64,000 nucleotides of DNA from Stomoxys calcitrans (GCF_963082655.1 NC_081555.1:148329266-148393265); one strand, 5' to 3'. Positions 32,801 through 43,774 are shown, numbered from the stretch's first letter. Notes: generated from the sequence alone by a model not told the origin. Numbers and translations: made by a program.

Positions 32801-32977
32801 TTGAACAGGGAATCTATTACGGAAAATAGACAAATGGGATTTATAAAGAACTACAAATCTGTAAGACATAAGGAACAGCCTAAATTTAGATTTAGTGACT
32901 TAAGAAATGTTCATAATAATAATATAAAACGCGAAGCCAAATACAATGGATTAGTAAATACTTCACAATATGTTTGA
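29789..32977 (+). CDS. pol: Pol polyprotein: protease, RT, RNase H, integrase
   Basis: The frame is open from 29789 (after a TGA at 29786-29788) and lies in the -1 frame relative to gag. The protease motif DTGS is at 29882-29893, upstream of any ATG, so translation must enter by frameshifting rather than by its own start. The reverse transcriptase has FRIVVDYRKLNEVT, the FSTIDLAKGFHQI block, MPFGLKNAPATFQR and the catalytic YLDD at 30869-30880. RNase H has LATDASNDAIGAVL, ATEKELLAIVW and LSDHQPLRWL. Integrase has a His/Cys zinc region ending NNCDTCNRSKF, then catalytic Asp 32315-32317, Asp 32474-32476 and Glu 32576-32578, with 33 residues between the last two. All catalytic motifs look intact. 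The protein copies element RNA to DNA and integrates it. It ends 112 bp before the 3' LTR, leaving no room for env. Confidence 0.93.
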   Translation, partial: GGRCEFSFNCLKKALPIICLTIGNQRIKALVDTGSTTSLLDENKLLDYERKVLKDKVYFSSLNNKTDILHEIITELPAEFGEDATMSWKLASFRDKYFDAILGQNILRPLGAKIDMEADTMTINGRTIPFYRFCPYRSEEIYQLDSLVIDEKVMRHLFSNLNEQEALALEKCLNSFSDLIYTEGQILGYTDVVQHEIKTIVDKPIYTRIYRYPHIYEKEICNQIDDMLRQGIIAESSSPFNSPLWIVPKKVDFSGEKKFRIVVDYRKLNEVTVDDKFPIPNIENILDKLGRAQYFSTIDLAKGFHQILVRPEDRSKTAFSTPYGHYEFIRMPFGLKNAPATFQRLINNVLREFINKICVVYLDDILIFSTSFQEHVNNIRSIFRKLREANLKIQINKCTFFSKETLYLGHLLTTDGVKPNPSKVETILNLQLPRNVKGVKSFLSMAGFYRKFIKDFSKVAFPMIRYLRKGERLKVNDSNYINAFEKLKNILTQAPVLKYPDFYKPFQLATDASNDAIGAVLQQNGHPICYASRTLNQHERNYSATEKELLAIVWATKYFRPYLYGVKFQVLSDHQPLRWLFVKAQSRDLNPRLFRWMLSLGEFNLNVNYIRGRDNNVADFLSRINSDTGEIHHLDEASSSLYNNNDASLATVHSQLEGEKDYIGILDTVVNRFDLQIILTDNKTKAMELIHGKKRIYISSTDLRKNLGTILNENIFKGKVGIFTELNDHEYHTLQKKLIEVFGGNSSVKFVRCAYFAMDLDSEEETYRQIHNYHRYETGHTGIAENYEGLKRKIYFPNLKILIQKYINNCDTCNRSKFDRRPIKEKFKFTETPTDTGQIIHMDIYTNSKSNFLTFIDRFSKFATAYYLEDRTNQTIVEKLRLYKSQKGCIRKIITDNEFKSINIKDFLKNEGIELHLVKSNTHTGNADIERLHNTLSEKIRVLYIEEKSLGIKDKMSKAIEYYNNSFHSVTKEKPFVIEFGNCKKEEIYKRILENKRYNIEKKNLNRESITENRQMGFIKNYKSVRHKEQPKFRFSDLRNVHNNNIKREAKYNGLVNTSQYV

Positions 32978-33077
32978 AACTTTGTCATTCATTTATGTTG
33001 AAGAAATATCACAGTATGTATGCAATGTAATTACATTTATTGTATTTTGTAAAAATCTAAAGTATTAGATTTTAATT

Positions 33078-33089
33078 AAATGGGGGAGA
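33078..33089 (+). promoter_or_regulatory. Polypurine tract
   Basis: AAATGGGGGAGA lies directly before the 3' LTR and would prime plus-strand DNA synthesis. The purine run proper is GGGGGAGA. Confidence 0.85.
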
Positions 33090-33487
33090 AGTAATGATAG
33101 TATACCATCATTACCATATATGGTCATATATTACATGCCTATATCTTTTTTCTCTCTCTCACATATATTATTCATTCAATTAATTCTTTCCAACCGACTT
33201 CTCATTCTTATTTTTAAGCTGTTTTTATTTTGTTATATCTTTTACTGCTCTCATTCTTATTATATGTATCACTCTCATTTCAAATATTTGAATTAACGGT
33301 TCATTTCCAACATAAGTGACTTCTTATTAGATTTTAAGTCAATGTTCTTCAACTTTTGAAGTCAGTTAAGCATAGACTTTTGAACAAATAAGTACTTAAC
33401 CGAGACAAATATTTATTCTAATAAAAATTGATAAAACTGTTAAACTACTGTGTTTTAATTTGTTGTGTAACCCCAATAGTTGTTACT
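33090..33487 (+). repeat. 3' LTR
   Basis: 398 bp, with no difference from the 5' LTR that I could find by eye. It is followed by the CGTG duplication and then the rest of the family B head. Confidence 0.96.
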
Positions 33488-34945
33488 CGTGCTAAGTTCG
33501 GCCGGGCCGAATCTTATATACCCTCCACCATTGATCGCATTTGTGGAGTTCTATGCGCGGTATCTCTTTTCAGACAAACATAGAATATTGAATAAGAACT
33601 GTTATGCCATTGGAGCTAAATCAAGTTATAATCCGATTCGGAAGAAGTCTTTGTGTAATATTTCAGTTCATTTGGAAAAGAATTGCGCCTTGTAGGGGCT
33701 CAAGAAGCAAAATCGGGAGATAGGTTTATATGGGAGCTGTATCAAGCTATTGATCGATTTAGACTATATTAGACACGTATATTGAAGGTCCTGAGAGAAG
33801 CTGTTGTACAAAATTTCTGCCAAATCGGATGAGAATTGCGCCCTCTAGAGGTTCAAGAAGTCAAGATCCCAGATCGGTTTATATGGCAGCTATATCAGGT
33901 TCTATACCGATTTATGCCATACTTAGCACAGTTATTGGAAGTCATAACAAAACACTTCATGCAAAATTTCAGCCAAATCGGATGAGAATTGAGCGCACTA
34001 TTGGCTCAAGAAGTCAAGATCCAAGATCGGTTTATATGACAGCTATACCAGATTATGAACCGATTTGAATCATACTTAGCACAGTTGTTGCAAGTGATGC
34101 CAAAACACTACGTGCAAAATTTCAGTTGGATCGGATGAGAATTGCGCCATCTAGAGGCTCAAGAAGTCAAGAGCCAAGATCGGTTTATATGACAGCTATA
34201 TCAGGTTCTATACCGATTTACGCCATACTGAGCACAGTTATTGGAAGTCATAACAAATCACCTCATGCAAAATTTCAGCCACATCGGATGAGAATTGCTC
34301 GCTCTATTGGCTCAAGAAGTCAAGATCCAAGATCGGTTTATATGACAGCTATACCAGATTATAATCCGATTTGAATCATACTGACAACAGTTGTTGAAAG
34401 TAATACCAAAACACTACGTGTAAAATTTCAGATAGATCCGACGAGAATTGCGCCCTCTAGAGGCTCAAGAAGTCAAGACCCAAGATCGGTTTATATGACA
34501 GCTATATCAAGTTATGGACCAATTAAAACCATACTTAGCGTAGTTGTTGGAAGTGATATCAAAACACTTTATGCAAAATTTCAGTCAAATCGGATGAGAA
34601 TTCCGCTTTCTAAAGCTCAAGAAGTCAAGACCCATGATCGGTATATATAGCAGCTATATCAAAATATGGACCGATTTGGCCCATTTACAATACCAACCAG
34701 CGATCACTAATAAAAAGTATTTATGCAAAAATTTCAAGCGGCTAGCTTTAATTCTTCGAAAGTTAGCGTGCTTTCGACAGACAGAAGGACGGACGGACAG
34801 ACGGACGGACTTGGATAGATCGACTTGAAATGATTTGAGGACCAAGAATATATATATATATTTTATTGGGTCTTAGACGCATAATTCGAGGTATTACAAA
34901 CAGAATGACGAAATTAGTATACCCCCATCCTATGGTGGTATACCC
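33488..34945 (+). mobile_element. mini-me/INE-1-like element (family B, copy 3)
   Basis: The head (GTGCTAAGTTCGGCCGGGCC, then ATACCCTCCACCATTGATCG) was split by the LTR element. About six units follow, alternating two types (AGGTTCTATACCGATTTA and CAGATTATGAACCGATTTG), which suggests a two-unit duplication of about 300 bp at 33840-34380. A (GACG)n tract lies at 34778-34812, a (TA)n tract at about 34848-34860, and the end is CCCATCCTATGGTGG. The end runs into a second TATACCCTCCACCATAGG. Confidence 0.85.
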
Positions 34946-35217
34946 TCCACCATAGGAAAAAAAAAAAGAAAGAAGAAAGAACCCTCCACCATAGGAAAAA
35001 AAGAATCTGTGCAAAGTTTCAGCTCAATATCTCTATTTTTAAAGACTGTAGCGTGATTTCAATAGACAGACAGACGGACATGGCTAGATCGCCTTAGACG
35101 TTTACGTTGATCAAAAATATATACACTTTACAGGGTCGGAAATGGATATTTCGATGTGTTGCAAACGGAATGATAAAATAAATATACCCCCATCTTTCGG
35201 TGGTGGGTATAATAAAT
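34935..35217 (+). mobile_element. Short mini-me element or end fragment
   Basis: Two ACCCTCCACCATAGGAAAAA motifs 45 bp apart are followed by ATCTGTGCAAAGTTTCAGCT, a (GACA)n/(GACG) tract at 35062-35080, the core CATGGCTAGATCGCC, ATATATACACTTTACAGGG and the end CATCTTTCGGTGGTGGGTAT. It has no unit array. It is about 280 bp, close to the minimal mini-me layout. Confidence 0.7.
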
Positions 35218-36245
35218 GTTTTAATATACTCTTGATCGTTTCAACATTCTGAGTCGACCTAGCCATGTCCGTCCGTCCGTCTGTCCAAACCACGATAACG
35301 TTCGAACGCGTAAAGCTAGCCGCTTGAAATTTTGCACAGATACTTAATATTGATGTAGGTCATTGAGGATTGCAAATGGGCCATATCGGTTCAGATTTGG
35401 ATATAGCTCCCATATAAACCGATGTCAAAATTTGTATTCTTGATCCCTTGGAAGCCTCAATCTTCATCCCATTTGGCTGAAATTTTGCACATAGTGTTCT
35501 GTTAGGACTTTCAACAACTGTGTTAAGTATCGTCTGAATCGGCGTATAACCTGATATAGCTCCCATATAAACCGATCTCCCGTTTTTACTTCTTGAGCCC
35601 CTGTAAGACTCAATTTTCATTCGATTTGGCTGAAATTTTGCGTGTGGTGTTCTGCTATGACTTTCAACAACTGTGTTAAGTACGGTCCGAATCGGCCTAT
35701 AACCTGATATAGCTCCCATATAAACCGATCTCCCGATTTGACTTCTTGAGCCCCTGTAAGCCTCAATTTTCATTCGATTTGGCTGAAATTTTGCGTGTGG
35801 TGTTCTGCTATGACTTTCAACAACTGTGTTAAGTACGGTCCGAATCGGCCTATAACCTGATATAGCTCCCATATTAACCGATCTCCCGATTTGACTTCTT
35901 GAGCCCCTGGAAGCCTCAATTTTCATTCATGGCTGAATTTTTGAACATGGTGCTCTGCGATGATTTCCAACAACTGTGTTAAGTACCGCCCGAATCGGCC
36001 TATAACCTGATATAGCTCCCATATAAACCGATCTTCCGATTTGACTTCTTGAGCCCCTGTAAGCCTCAATTTTCATTCGATTTGGCGGAAATTTGGCACA
36101 TAGTGTTCAGTTATGACTTTCAATAAATGTGCCAAGTACGGTCCGAATCGGCTTATAATCTGATATAGCTCCCATATAAACCGATCTCCCGATTTGACTC
36201 CTTGAGCCCCTGGAAGCCTCAATTTTCATCCGATTTGGCTCTGTC
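35218..36245 (-). mobile_element. mini-me/INE-1-like element, reverse (family B variant)
   Basis: The right-to-left order is clear: TAATATACTCTTGATCG, TCGACCTAGCCATGTCC, (GTCC)n at 35266-35286, CTAGCCGCTTGAAATTTTGC, then five to six units with ATATAAACCGATCTCCCGAT and GAGCCCCTG(T/G)AAGCCTCAATT. It lies back to back with the short element at 34935-35217, so two (GTCY)n tracts face each other about 200 bp apart. No head is found; the array stops at about 36240. Confidence 0.85.
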
Positions 36246-38185
36246 ATAAGAATAATGTTCATATTTTCTGGTTTCTTAACTTCGTTGTGGCTCAAGTTAA
36301 GATTCAAGTTCTATCTGAGCTTTTAGTATTGCAATGTGTTTAGTGATGACATCTAAAGGGATATATGTATGCACATATTTATTTATTTAGATTTTTTTTT
36401 TTAAACAATGGCTTGGCTTTAATATTTCTGCATAGAAAATTTCATCATAATATCATTTGGCAAAACCACATTACCATAATGTCCTTTGAAGTTTTTTGCA
36501 TATATAAATTTTTATTTTGCCAGAGCCCACCAGACAGACATGGTACAAAAGTCAGTGACACAAACCAACTTAGGCAACAACAATGAAAACAGAAACAAAG
36601 ATAAACTTAAGCTTGCATCTTTAAATAAACTGAGAGAAAAACAAAATTCACTACGAAATTAAATCTTCCCCCGTTTATAAAACAAAAACATGAGAAAGAA
36701 ACAACTTTGAAATCTTTTATACCCATTTAAGAACAAAAAATTACTTAAGGCGATTTTAATTTTGTACCCAAGTTTCCTTTTTTGGTTCTTTGTTCTTTTG
36801 CTTGCTCAAAAGTTTCTCAAGCAGACCTTTTCGCGGTGTTTTCCAACTGTCCGTCCGTCCGTCCTGTCTTTAGCAGTTTTTATATATCGCATAAGGAAAA
36901 TATGCTAAATATCCCAAGTAGAGGTACTAGAGGAAGAAGAACTCGAATAAGAAGAAAATGAGGCTTAAAAACATAAGATGCCCCCTTATGGTAGGAAATC
37001 TTGGCCACCACTAGAGTCTTGAGAAGTTCATGCATTTCGTTGAATAGGCTAAAACAAAAAAACGAAATGTTGAGAATGTCAGTGTCGAGGTAGGCAGAGG
37101 TACTCCTAAATATTTCTTAGAATATGAAATGAGGCATGTCTGTTAGCATGGTAAGCTTTAAGGCGGTACAGGCAATCACTCAAGGAGGAGCTCTTGGCGG
37201 AGCTTGCTATGCACACTGGCAATTGTTTGAGTACCCTACCCCATTGAGCTGTTATGGATTTTAAGCTAAATTAAGTAGTTGGGAAAAAGTAATTATCTTA
37301 GAGACCACCTCTCATATCTGTTGTTAAATTACTCCAGCTGTAGTACATTGAAAGATAATTATATTAAATGATTTATGTCTTAATAAAAGCCCTGTCTTAA
37401 TAAAATCCCTATCTCAACAAAATCACCCACCCCCAAATTTTATGAAAACTATATTTATGGCATTTCTAAGAATAAATCATGGCTTTAATAACCCCCCATT
37501 ATCATAATAATCTTTCAAGAAATATGTAACAAAAAGAAGAATAAGTTAATTCTCCTTAACTATAAAAAATTTCCTATAATCAGCGAAAACGATTAAATGG
37601 TTTGAGTCTTTGAAAAAAAAAAGACACAAAAGAAACTCATTGGAGAAAGCCCAAATAATGTGCTAAAAATATTTCTTTTCTTTGTTCGTCTTCTCCCACT
37701 TATTTTACTGTGAATGCAGCTAAAAATATTATCTAAAGAAGCTCACTCAGTGTCATTGTCAAGTTGTAATGACGACGCCAACCAGCCACAACGAAACAGA
37801 CCAGCACACAAGGACACATTGCGGAGCAGAGCTCTCTTAAACCAAAACCAAGCGGGGGACAAACAAGAAAACGGAAATGTTCTTGGGTTTATTTTTATTC
37901 TTTTTTTTTTATTTTGGATAAATGGTTTTATCTTGGCCTGGTTATTAGTAATCCACCCATAAATGGCGGCGACTAGAACGACTAACTACAACTACTACTA
38001 CATGGCGATTATTGTTGAAGGGGTCCTCTTTGACAGCGGCAATTGGTAGAATGAAAACGAAAGCCAATGAGTGGATATGTTTGAGAATGTGCCTGAGTGT
38101 GTGTGTGTAGGAGGGCGAACATACATAAGCCCTATGAGGTTACAAAGGAGGATGTATGGTAATAAGGGATGCCAAGTGCTTTGCA
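36246..38185. other. Longest single-copy-looking stretch
   Basis: I see no supported gene. A short GTCCGTCCGTCCTGTC run at 36849-36865 followed by TTTTTATATATCGC may be an isolated mini-me remnant. The rest is AT-rich with GA-rich patches (36940). An 82-residue frame at 37714-37962 ends in a hydrophobic stretch but has no homologue I recognise. Confidence 0.5.
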
Positions 38186-38189
38186 AGAA

Positions 38190-39118
38190 AAATAAAATAA
38201 AAAAAATAAAATAAAATAAAATAAAATAAAATAAAATAAAATAAAATAAAATAAAATAAAATAAAATAAAATAAAATAAAATAAAATAAAACAAAATAAA
38301 ATAAAATAAAATAAAATAAAATAAAATAAAATAAAATAAAATAAAATAAAATAAAATAAAATAAAATAAAATAAAATAAAATAAAATAAAATAAAATAAA
38401 ATAAAATAACATAACATAAAATAAAATAAAATAAAATAAAATAAAATAAAATAAAATAAAATAAAATAAAATAAAATAAAATAAAATAAAATAAAATAAA
38501 ATAAAATAAAATAAAATAAAATAAAATAAAATAAAATAAAATAAAATAAAATAAAATAAAATAAAATAACATAAAATAAAATAAAATAAAATAAAATAAA
38601 ATAAAATAAAATAAAATAAAATAAAATAAAATAAAATAAAATAAAATAAAATAAAATAAAATAAAATAAAATAAAATAAAATAAAATAAAATAAAATAAA
38701 ATAAAATAAAATAAAATAAAATAAAACAAAATAAAATAAAATAAATTAAAATAAAATAAAATAAAATAAAATAAAACAAAATAAAATAAAATAAAATAAA
38801 ATAAAATAAAATAAAATAAAATAAAATAAAATAAAATAAAATAAAATAAAATAAAATAAAATAAAATAAAATAAAATAAAATAAAATAAAATAAAATAAA
38901 ATAAAATAAAATAAAATAAAATAAAATAAAATAATATAAAATAAAAATAAAATAAAATAAAATTAAATTAAAAAGGAAAATAAAGTAGAATAAAATAAAA
39001 TAAAGTAAAATAAAATAAAATAAAATAAAATTATATAAAATAAAATAAAATAATATAAAATAAAGTAATAAAAACAAAATAAAATAAAAACAAAATAAAA
39101 TAAAATTAAATAAAATAA
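38190..39118. repeat. (AAAAT)n satellite, about 0.93 kb
   Basis: A pentanucleotide array covers this stretch. It is nearly pure up to about 38935, with rare variants such as ACAAA and ATAACATAAC. It then becomes irregular (AAAATTAAATT, AAAGTAAAAT), as expected at an older edge. The minus strand is open as FILFY-type periodic peptide, which is not a gene. It abuts a family B head at 39122. Confidence 0.97.
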
Positions 39119-39121
39119 AAA

Positions 39122-39958
39122 AAGCGTGCTAAGTTCGGCCGGGCCGAATCTTATATACCCTCCACCAATGATCACATTTGTCGAGCTCTCTTCCCAGTAT
39201 CCCATTTTAGGCAAACAAAGGGTATAAGAAAAGAATTGCTAAGTTATTGGAACAATATCAAGTTATGGTTCATTTCATAGTAGAAGTCATTGTGTAACAT
39301 TTCAGCCAAATCTAGTAAGAAATGCGCCCTTTAGGGGCTAAAGAAGTAGAATAGGGAGATCAGTTTATTGGGGAGCTGTGTTAGGTTATAAACCGATTCA
39401 GACCATATTCGACACGTATGTTAATGGTCATGGGAGAAAACGTTGTGCAAAATTTCAGTGAATAGTGATTGCGCCCTCTAGAGGCTCAATAAGTCAATAT
39501 CGCAGATCGGTTTATATGACAACTATATCAGATTATGTACCGATTTGGGCCATACTAAACACAGTTTTTGAAAGTTATAATAAAACATCTCATACAAAAT
39601 GTCAGCCAAATCGGATAGGAATTGCGCCCTCTAGAGGCTCAAGAAGTCAAAACCCAAGATCGGTTGATATGGCAGCTATAACAAAACATGGACCGATGTG
39701 GCCCATTTACAACCCCAACCGACCTACACTAATAAGAAATATTCTTGCAAAATTTCAAGCGGCTAGATTTACTCCTTCGAAAATTAGTGTGCTTTCAACA
39801 GACAGACGAACGGACGGACGCGATGGCTAGATCGACATAAAAGTTCATGTCGAACAATAATATATATTCTTTATGGGGTCTTAGACGAATATTTCAAGGA
39901 GTTACAAACAGAATGACGAAATTAGTATACCCCCATCCTATGGGGAAGGGTATAAAAA
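39122..39958 (+). mobile_element. mini-me/INE-1-like element (family B, copy 4)
   Basis: The head AGCGTGCTAAGTTCGGCCGG touches the AAAAT array. Only two to three units follow. The (GACG)n tract at 39799-39821 is short, followed by the core GATGGCTAGATCGACATAAA, a short TATATAT tract and the end CCCATCCTATGGGGAAGGG with TATAAAAAT. At about 837 bp it is one of the shortest complete copies. Confidence 0.85.
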
Positions 39959-39959
39959 T

Positions 39960-40400
39960 TGCTATGCTATTAAATCTATATCAGGTTTTGAACTGGTTCC
40001 GACAATACACGGTTTGGATATTGGAGACAATAGTAGAAGACATTGTATAAAATTTCAGACAAATCGGATACGAATTGCGCCCTACAGGGGCACAAGGAAT
40101 AAAATTGGGAGATCGGTATATATGGGAGCTATATCATATTGATGGTCATAAGAAAAGTCGTTGTATAACCTAATCGTATAATCGAATAGCGCCCTCTAGA
40201 GGCTCAAGAAATATAGGCTTGAGATTGGTTTATATGGGAGCTATATCAGGCTATGAACCGATTAAGACCATGCATAGCATAGTTGTTGGAAGTCAAAACA
40301 AAACACTACGTTCAAAATTTCAGTTCAATCAAATAATGATTGCGCAGTATAGAGGCTCAAGAAGTCAATATGCCAGATCGATGTATAACAAAACACCTCA
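39960..40400 (+). repeat. Family B units without ends
   Basis: Two to three diverged units (GGGAGATCGGTATATATGGG, GCCCTCTAGAGGCTCAAGAA) continue after copy 4 and end near 40395. Confidence 0.7.
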
Positions 40401-40694
40401 CTCCTCCTTCTGTAAGTCTGCCAAAATTACGATATTAAATTTTGTACAGCCACTTCTTGTCGATACACTCAATAAATTTGTTATTCAAAACAGCAAAAAC
40501 GTTAGCTAAAAAATAATTTTTGTTTGCCGAAAAAGACAATTTTGGCTTTTATGCAAATAGTGGCTAGCCTCTCATATATAGGAGTAAAGCTGGATACAAG
40601 GTGTTTCAGTGTCCGACTAACCACAAATCCACATCCAAATGCATGCCTCATGTCATGGCAACTAAAGTATAGTTCGTCACCGTTTCCGTAAAAA
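40400..40694. other. Short spacer
   Basis: No feature is recognised. Confidence 0.4.
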
Positions 40695-40788
40695 CCGTAA
40701 AAACTTCTCGCCATAGAGGTGTCGCACTGCGTGAGGCCGTTGAGACTTGGCCGTAAAAAGGAGGTCCTATATCAATGAGCTTAAACTT
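40695..40788 (+). mobile_element. SINE middle fragment
   Basis: AAAACTTCTCGCCATAGAGG then TGTCGCACTGCG, GGCCGTAAAAAGGAGGTCC and AATGAGCTTAAACTTG match the SINE body. Confidence 0.65.
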
Positions 40789-40789
40789 G

Positions 40790-41996
40790 ACCTCAGACAT
40801 TTCGCCCAAATATGGATGTCAAATTCGTGATCTACTCCAAAATACCTTTCAATTAAGCCTAAAATTGCCGTGGTTGATAAACATGTACAATTGGCGCTCT
40901 GCCACTTTGCCCTTATAAGAGGTATCAAATTCGTTCTTTACTTCCAAAAACATTTCATTTGAGCCCCATATAGATTGCTTCGGGAAATAAGTTCAGTTAA
41001 GAGAGTATTTGGGGCTTACCTACAAACACTTCACCCCAAAACTGGATTCCTTTCTTACTCCCAAATACCATTCATTTGAGTCCCATATTGTCATGATGGG
41101 TAAAATGACCTATTTGTGGTGTTTTAAGGAGGTTAAGCACCACCTAGATACTTTAATATTAATTTTAATGTCATTTTCCTAATCTACACCCAAATGCTTT
41201 CATTTGAGTCCCATATAGCCAAAGTCGGCTAATATGCTCATTTAGGGGGACTTTGGGGGTGGGGATCACTCCCATTACATAAACTTAATCTTTTTGCCAT
41301 GTTCGTAATCTACTCTCGAATACCTTTCATTTCAGTCCCATATTGAAATAAACGTCCAATATGTCTATTTGGGGTAGTTTTGGTGTTGAGACGGAACGCT
41401 GCGTACTTAGACCCCTATAGTTCGACCGCCAGATTCGTAATCCACTCCCAAATATCTTTCATTTGAACCCTCTAACGATATGATCGGAGGCCACCGTACC
41501 ACAGAGGTTAGCATATGACGCTGAACGTCTGGGTTCGAATCCTGGCGAGACCACCAGAAAAAATTTTCAGCGGCGGTTTTCCCCTCCTAATGCTGGCAAC
41601 ATTTGGAGGGGAAAACTATGCTATGTAAAACTTCTCTCCAAAGAGGTGTAGCACTGCGGCACGCCGTTCGGACTCGGCTATAAAAAGGAGGCCCCTTATC
41701 ATTGAGCTTTAACTTCAATCGGACTGCACACATTGATAGGTGAGAAGTTTGCCCCTGTTCCTTAGTGGAATGTTTATGGACAAAATTTGCATTTTTGATA
41801 TGACCGTTCAATTAGTCGGCTTGGAGGTGTTTTTGGGGTTAAGGCGACTTCCTGGCTACGTAGATCCAATTTTTAAAACCATATTCGTAATTTTCTCTTC
41901 AATACATTCCGTTTGATATTCATATTGTAATGATCGGTCCGCCTTTGATTTTGAGTGGTGTTTTTGGGATAGGGGGAGGGTCCGACCCGTCGAATG
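40790..41996 (-). repeat. Family D array (reverse)
   Basis: At least seven reverse units with CCTTTCA(A/T)TT(G/A)AGCC-type phrases and GTCCCATAT blocks, such as ATACCATTCATTTGAGTCCC. The full-length SINE at 41484-41796 interrupts it, splitting GATATGATCGG from its continuation. Confidence 0.75.
41484..41796 (+). mobile_element. Full-length tRNA-related SINE
   Basis: The element is about 313 bp, with a possible 7-bp target duplication GATATGA at 41477-41483 and 41797-41803. The head has an A-box-like ACCACAGAGGTTAGC and a B-box GGTTCGAATCC, spaced slightly closer than in a tRNA. The body blocks are TTTTCAGCGGCGG, GCTGGCAACATTTGG, AAAACTTCTCTCCAAAGAGG, GCGGCACGCCGTTCGGACTC, GGCTATAAAAAGGAGGCC and TATCATTGAGC. 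The end is GGACAAAATTTGCATTTTT. Such elements are transcribed by RNA polymerase III and moved by a partner LINE. This is the best copy in the window. Confidence 0.85.
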
Positions 41997-41997
41997 C

Positions 41998-43772
41998 ACG
42001 CTTATTTTAGAGAGGTGAAGCTAGACGTTTGAATTTTGCACAAATAGATCTTCTTAGTGTAGGTCAGTTGGGATTGTAAATGGGCCAAATCGTCAAATGT
42101 TTTGATAAAGCTGCCACATAAATCGATTTTGGGTCTTGACTTCTTGAGCATCTAGAGGGCGTAATTCTTATCCGATTTTTATGAGGTGTTTTATTACGAC
42201 TTCCAACAACTGTGCTTAGTATGGTCCAAATTGGTTCATAACCTGATATAGCTGCCACATAAACCGATCCTGGATCTTGACTTCTAGAGCCACTAGAGGG
42301 CGTGATTTTTCCGATCCGATTTGGCTGAAATTTTGCATGAAGTATTTTGGTATGATTCTCAAAAACTGTGCTAAGTACAGTTCAAATCGGTACATAACCT
42401 GATGTAGCTGCCATACAAACCGATCTGGGATCTTGACTTCTTAAGCCGCTAGAGGGCACAATTCTTATCCGATTTGGTTGAAATTTTGCATGAGATGCTT
42501 TGTTATGACTTCCAACAACTGTGCTAAATTTGGTTCAAATCGGTACATAACCTGATATAGCTGCCATATAAACCGATCCTGGATCTTGACTTCTAGAGCC
42601 ACTAGAGAACGTAATTCTTATCCGATTTGACTGAAATTTTGCATGAAGTCTTTTGTTATGACTTCGAAAAACTGTGCTTAGTACGGTTCAAATCGGTATA
42701 TAACCTGATATAGCTGCCATATAAACCGATCTGGGATCTTGACTTCTTGAGCCGCTAGAGGGCGCAATTCGTATCCGATTTAGATGAAATTTTGCATGAA
42801 GTATTTTGTTATGACTTTCAAAAACTGTGCTTAGTACGGTTCAAATCGATACATAACCTGATATAGCTACCATATAAACCGATCTGGGATCCTGACTTCT
42901 TGAGCCGCTAAAGGGCGTAATTCGTATCCGATTTGGCTAAAATTTTGCATGAGATGTTTTGTTATGAATTCCAACAACTGTGCTAAATATGGTTCAAATC
43001 GGTACATAACCTGATGTAGTTGCCATACAAACCGATCTGGGATCTTGACTTCTTAAGCCGCTAGAGGGCGCCATTCGTATCCGATTTGGCTGAAATTTTT
43101 CATGAGATGTTTTGTTACGACTTCCAACAACTGTGCTAAATATGGTTCAAATCGGTACATAACCTGATATAGCTGCCATATAAAACGATCTGGGATCTTG
43201 ACTTCTTGAGCCGCTAGAGGGCGCAATTCGTATCCGATTTGGCTGAAATTGTGCATGGAGTGTTATGTTATGAATTTTAAAAGCTGTGCTAAGTATGGTT
43301 CAAATCGGTACATAACTGGATATAGCTGCCATATAACCCGACCTTGGATCTTTAATTTTCAAGCCTTTAGAGGGCGCAATTCTTACCCGATTTGGCTGAA
43401 ATTTTGTATAACTGCTTCTCCTATGACCTTCACCATACATGTTTAATATGGACTTGATCGATCTATAGACTGATACAGCTCCCATGTAAACCGATCTCCC
43501 GATTATGCTTCTTGAGCCGCTCCAAGGCGCAATTCTCAACCAAATGTACTCAAAAATTATCCCATGACTTCTACTATGGTCTTCAATATTCAATGCACTT
43601 ATTGTCTGAATCGGACTATAACTTGATATATCTCCATTAGCATTCTTCTCCATTCTTATCAATTATTCTTTGGTTGCCTAAAAAGAGATACCGCGTAAAG
43701 AACTCGACAACTGCGATCCATGCTGGAGGGTGTATAAGATTCGGCGCGGCCAAACTTTGCACGCTCTTAAAT
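41998..43772 (-). mobile_element. mini-me/INE-1-like element (family B, copy 5, reverse)
   Basis: It starts after the core with GAAGCTAGACGTTTGAATTT, so the (GTCY)n end is missing. About nine reverse units of about 145-150 bp (ACCTGATATAGCTGCCATAT, ATCTTGACTTCTTGAGCCGC) are followed by the lead units and a head: AAAAGAGATACCGCG, GATCCATGCTGGAGGG, ATTCGGCGCGGCCAAACTTT and GCACGCTCTTA. The head palindrome is imperfect here. Confidence 0.85.
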
Positions 43773-43774
43773 GT

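Larger units (their letters stand above)
28112..33487 (+). mobile_element. Ty3/gypsy-type LTR retrotransposon, apparently intact
   Basis: The element is 5,376 bp with two 398-bp LTRs that I read as identical. The target duplication is CGTG (28108-28111 and 33488-33491). It has a primer binding site, gag, a pol with protease, reverse transcriptase, RNase H and integrase in that order, and a purine tract. The order and the tRNA-Ser type primer site fit the gypsy group near 17.6/297, but there is no env frame. Removing the element restores AGAGCGTGCTAAGTTCGG, the consensus head of family B. Identical LTRs and open frames indicate a recent insertion. Confidence 0.95.

Noticed and set aside
32978..33089. 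An env gene in the LTR element
   Set aside because: Only 112 bp lie between pol and the 3' LTR, and no other frame of useful length is present.
35360..35926. A 188-residue minus-strand frame with three similar blocks
   Set aside because: It follows family B units whose length happens to keep the frame. No protein family features are seen, and other copies are full of stops.
37998..39214. Long minus-strand frames of FILFY-type repeats
   Set aside because: They are the translation of the AAAAT satellite. The hydrophobic look comes from base composition.
41484..41565. A tRNA gene at the SINE head
   Set aside because: The A and B boxes are too close and the stems do not pair. The same sequence heads a dispersed repeat.
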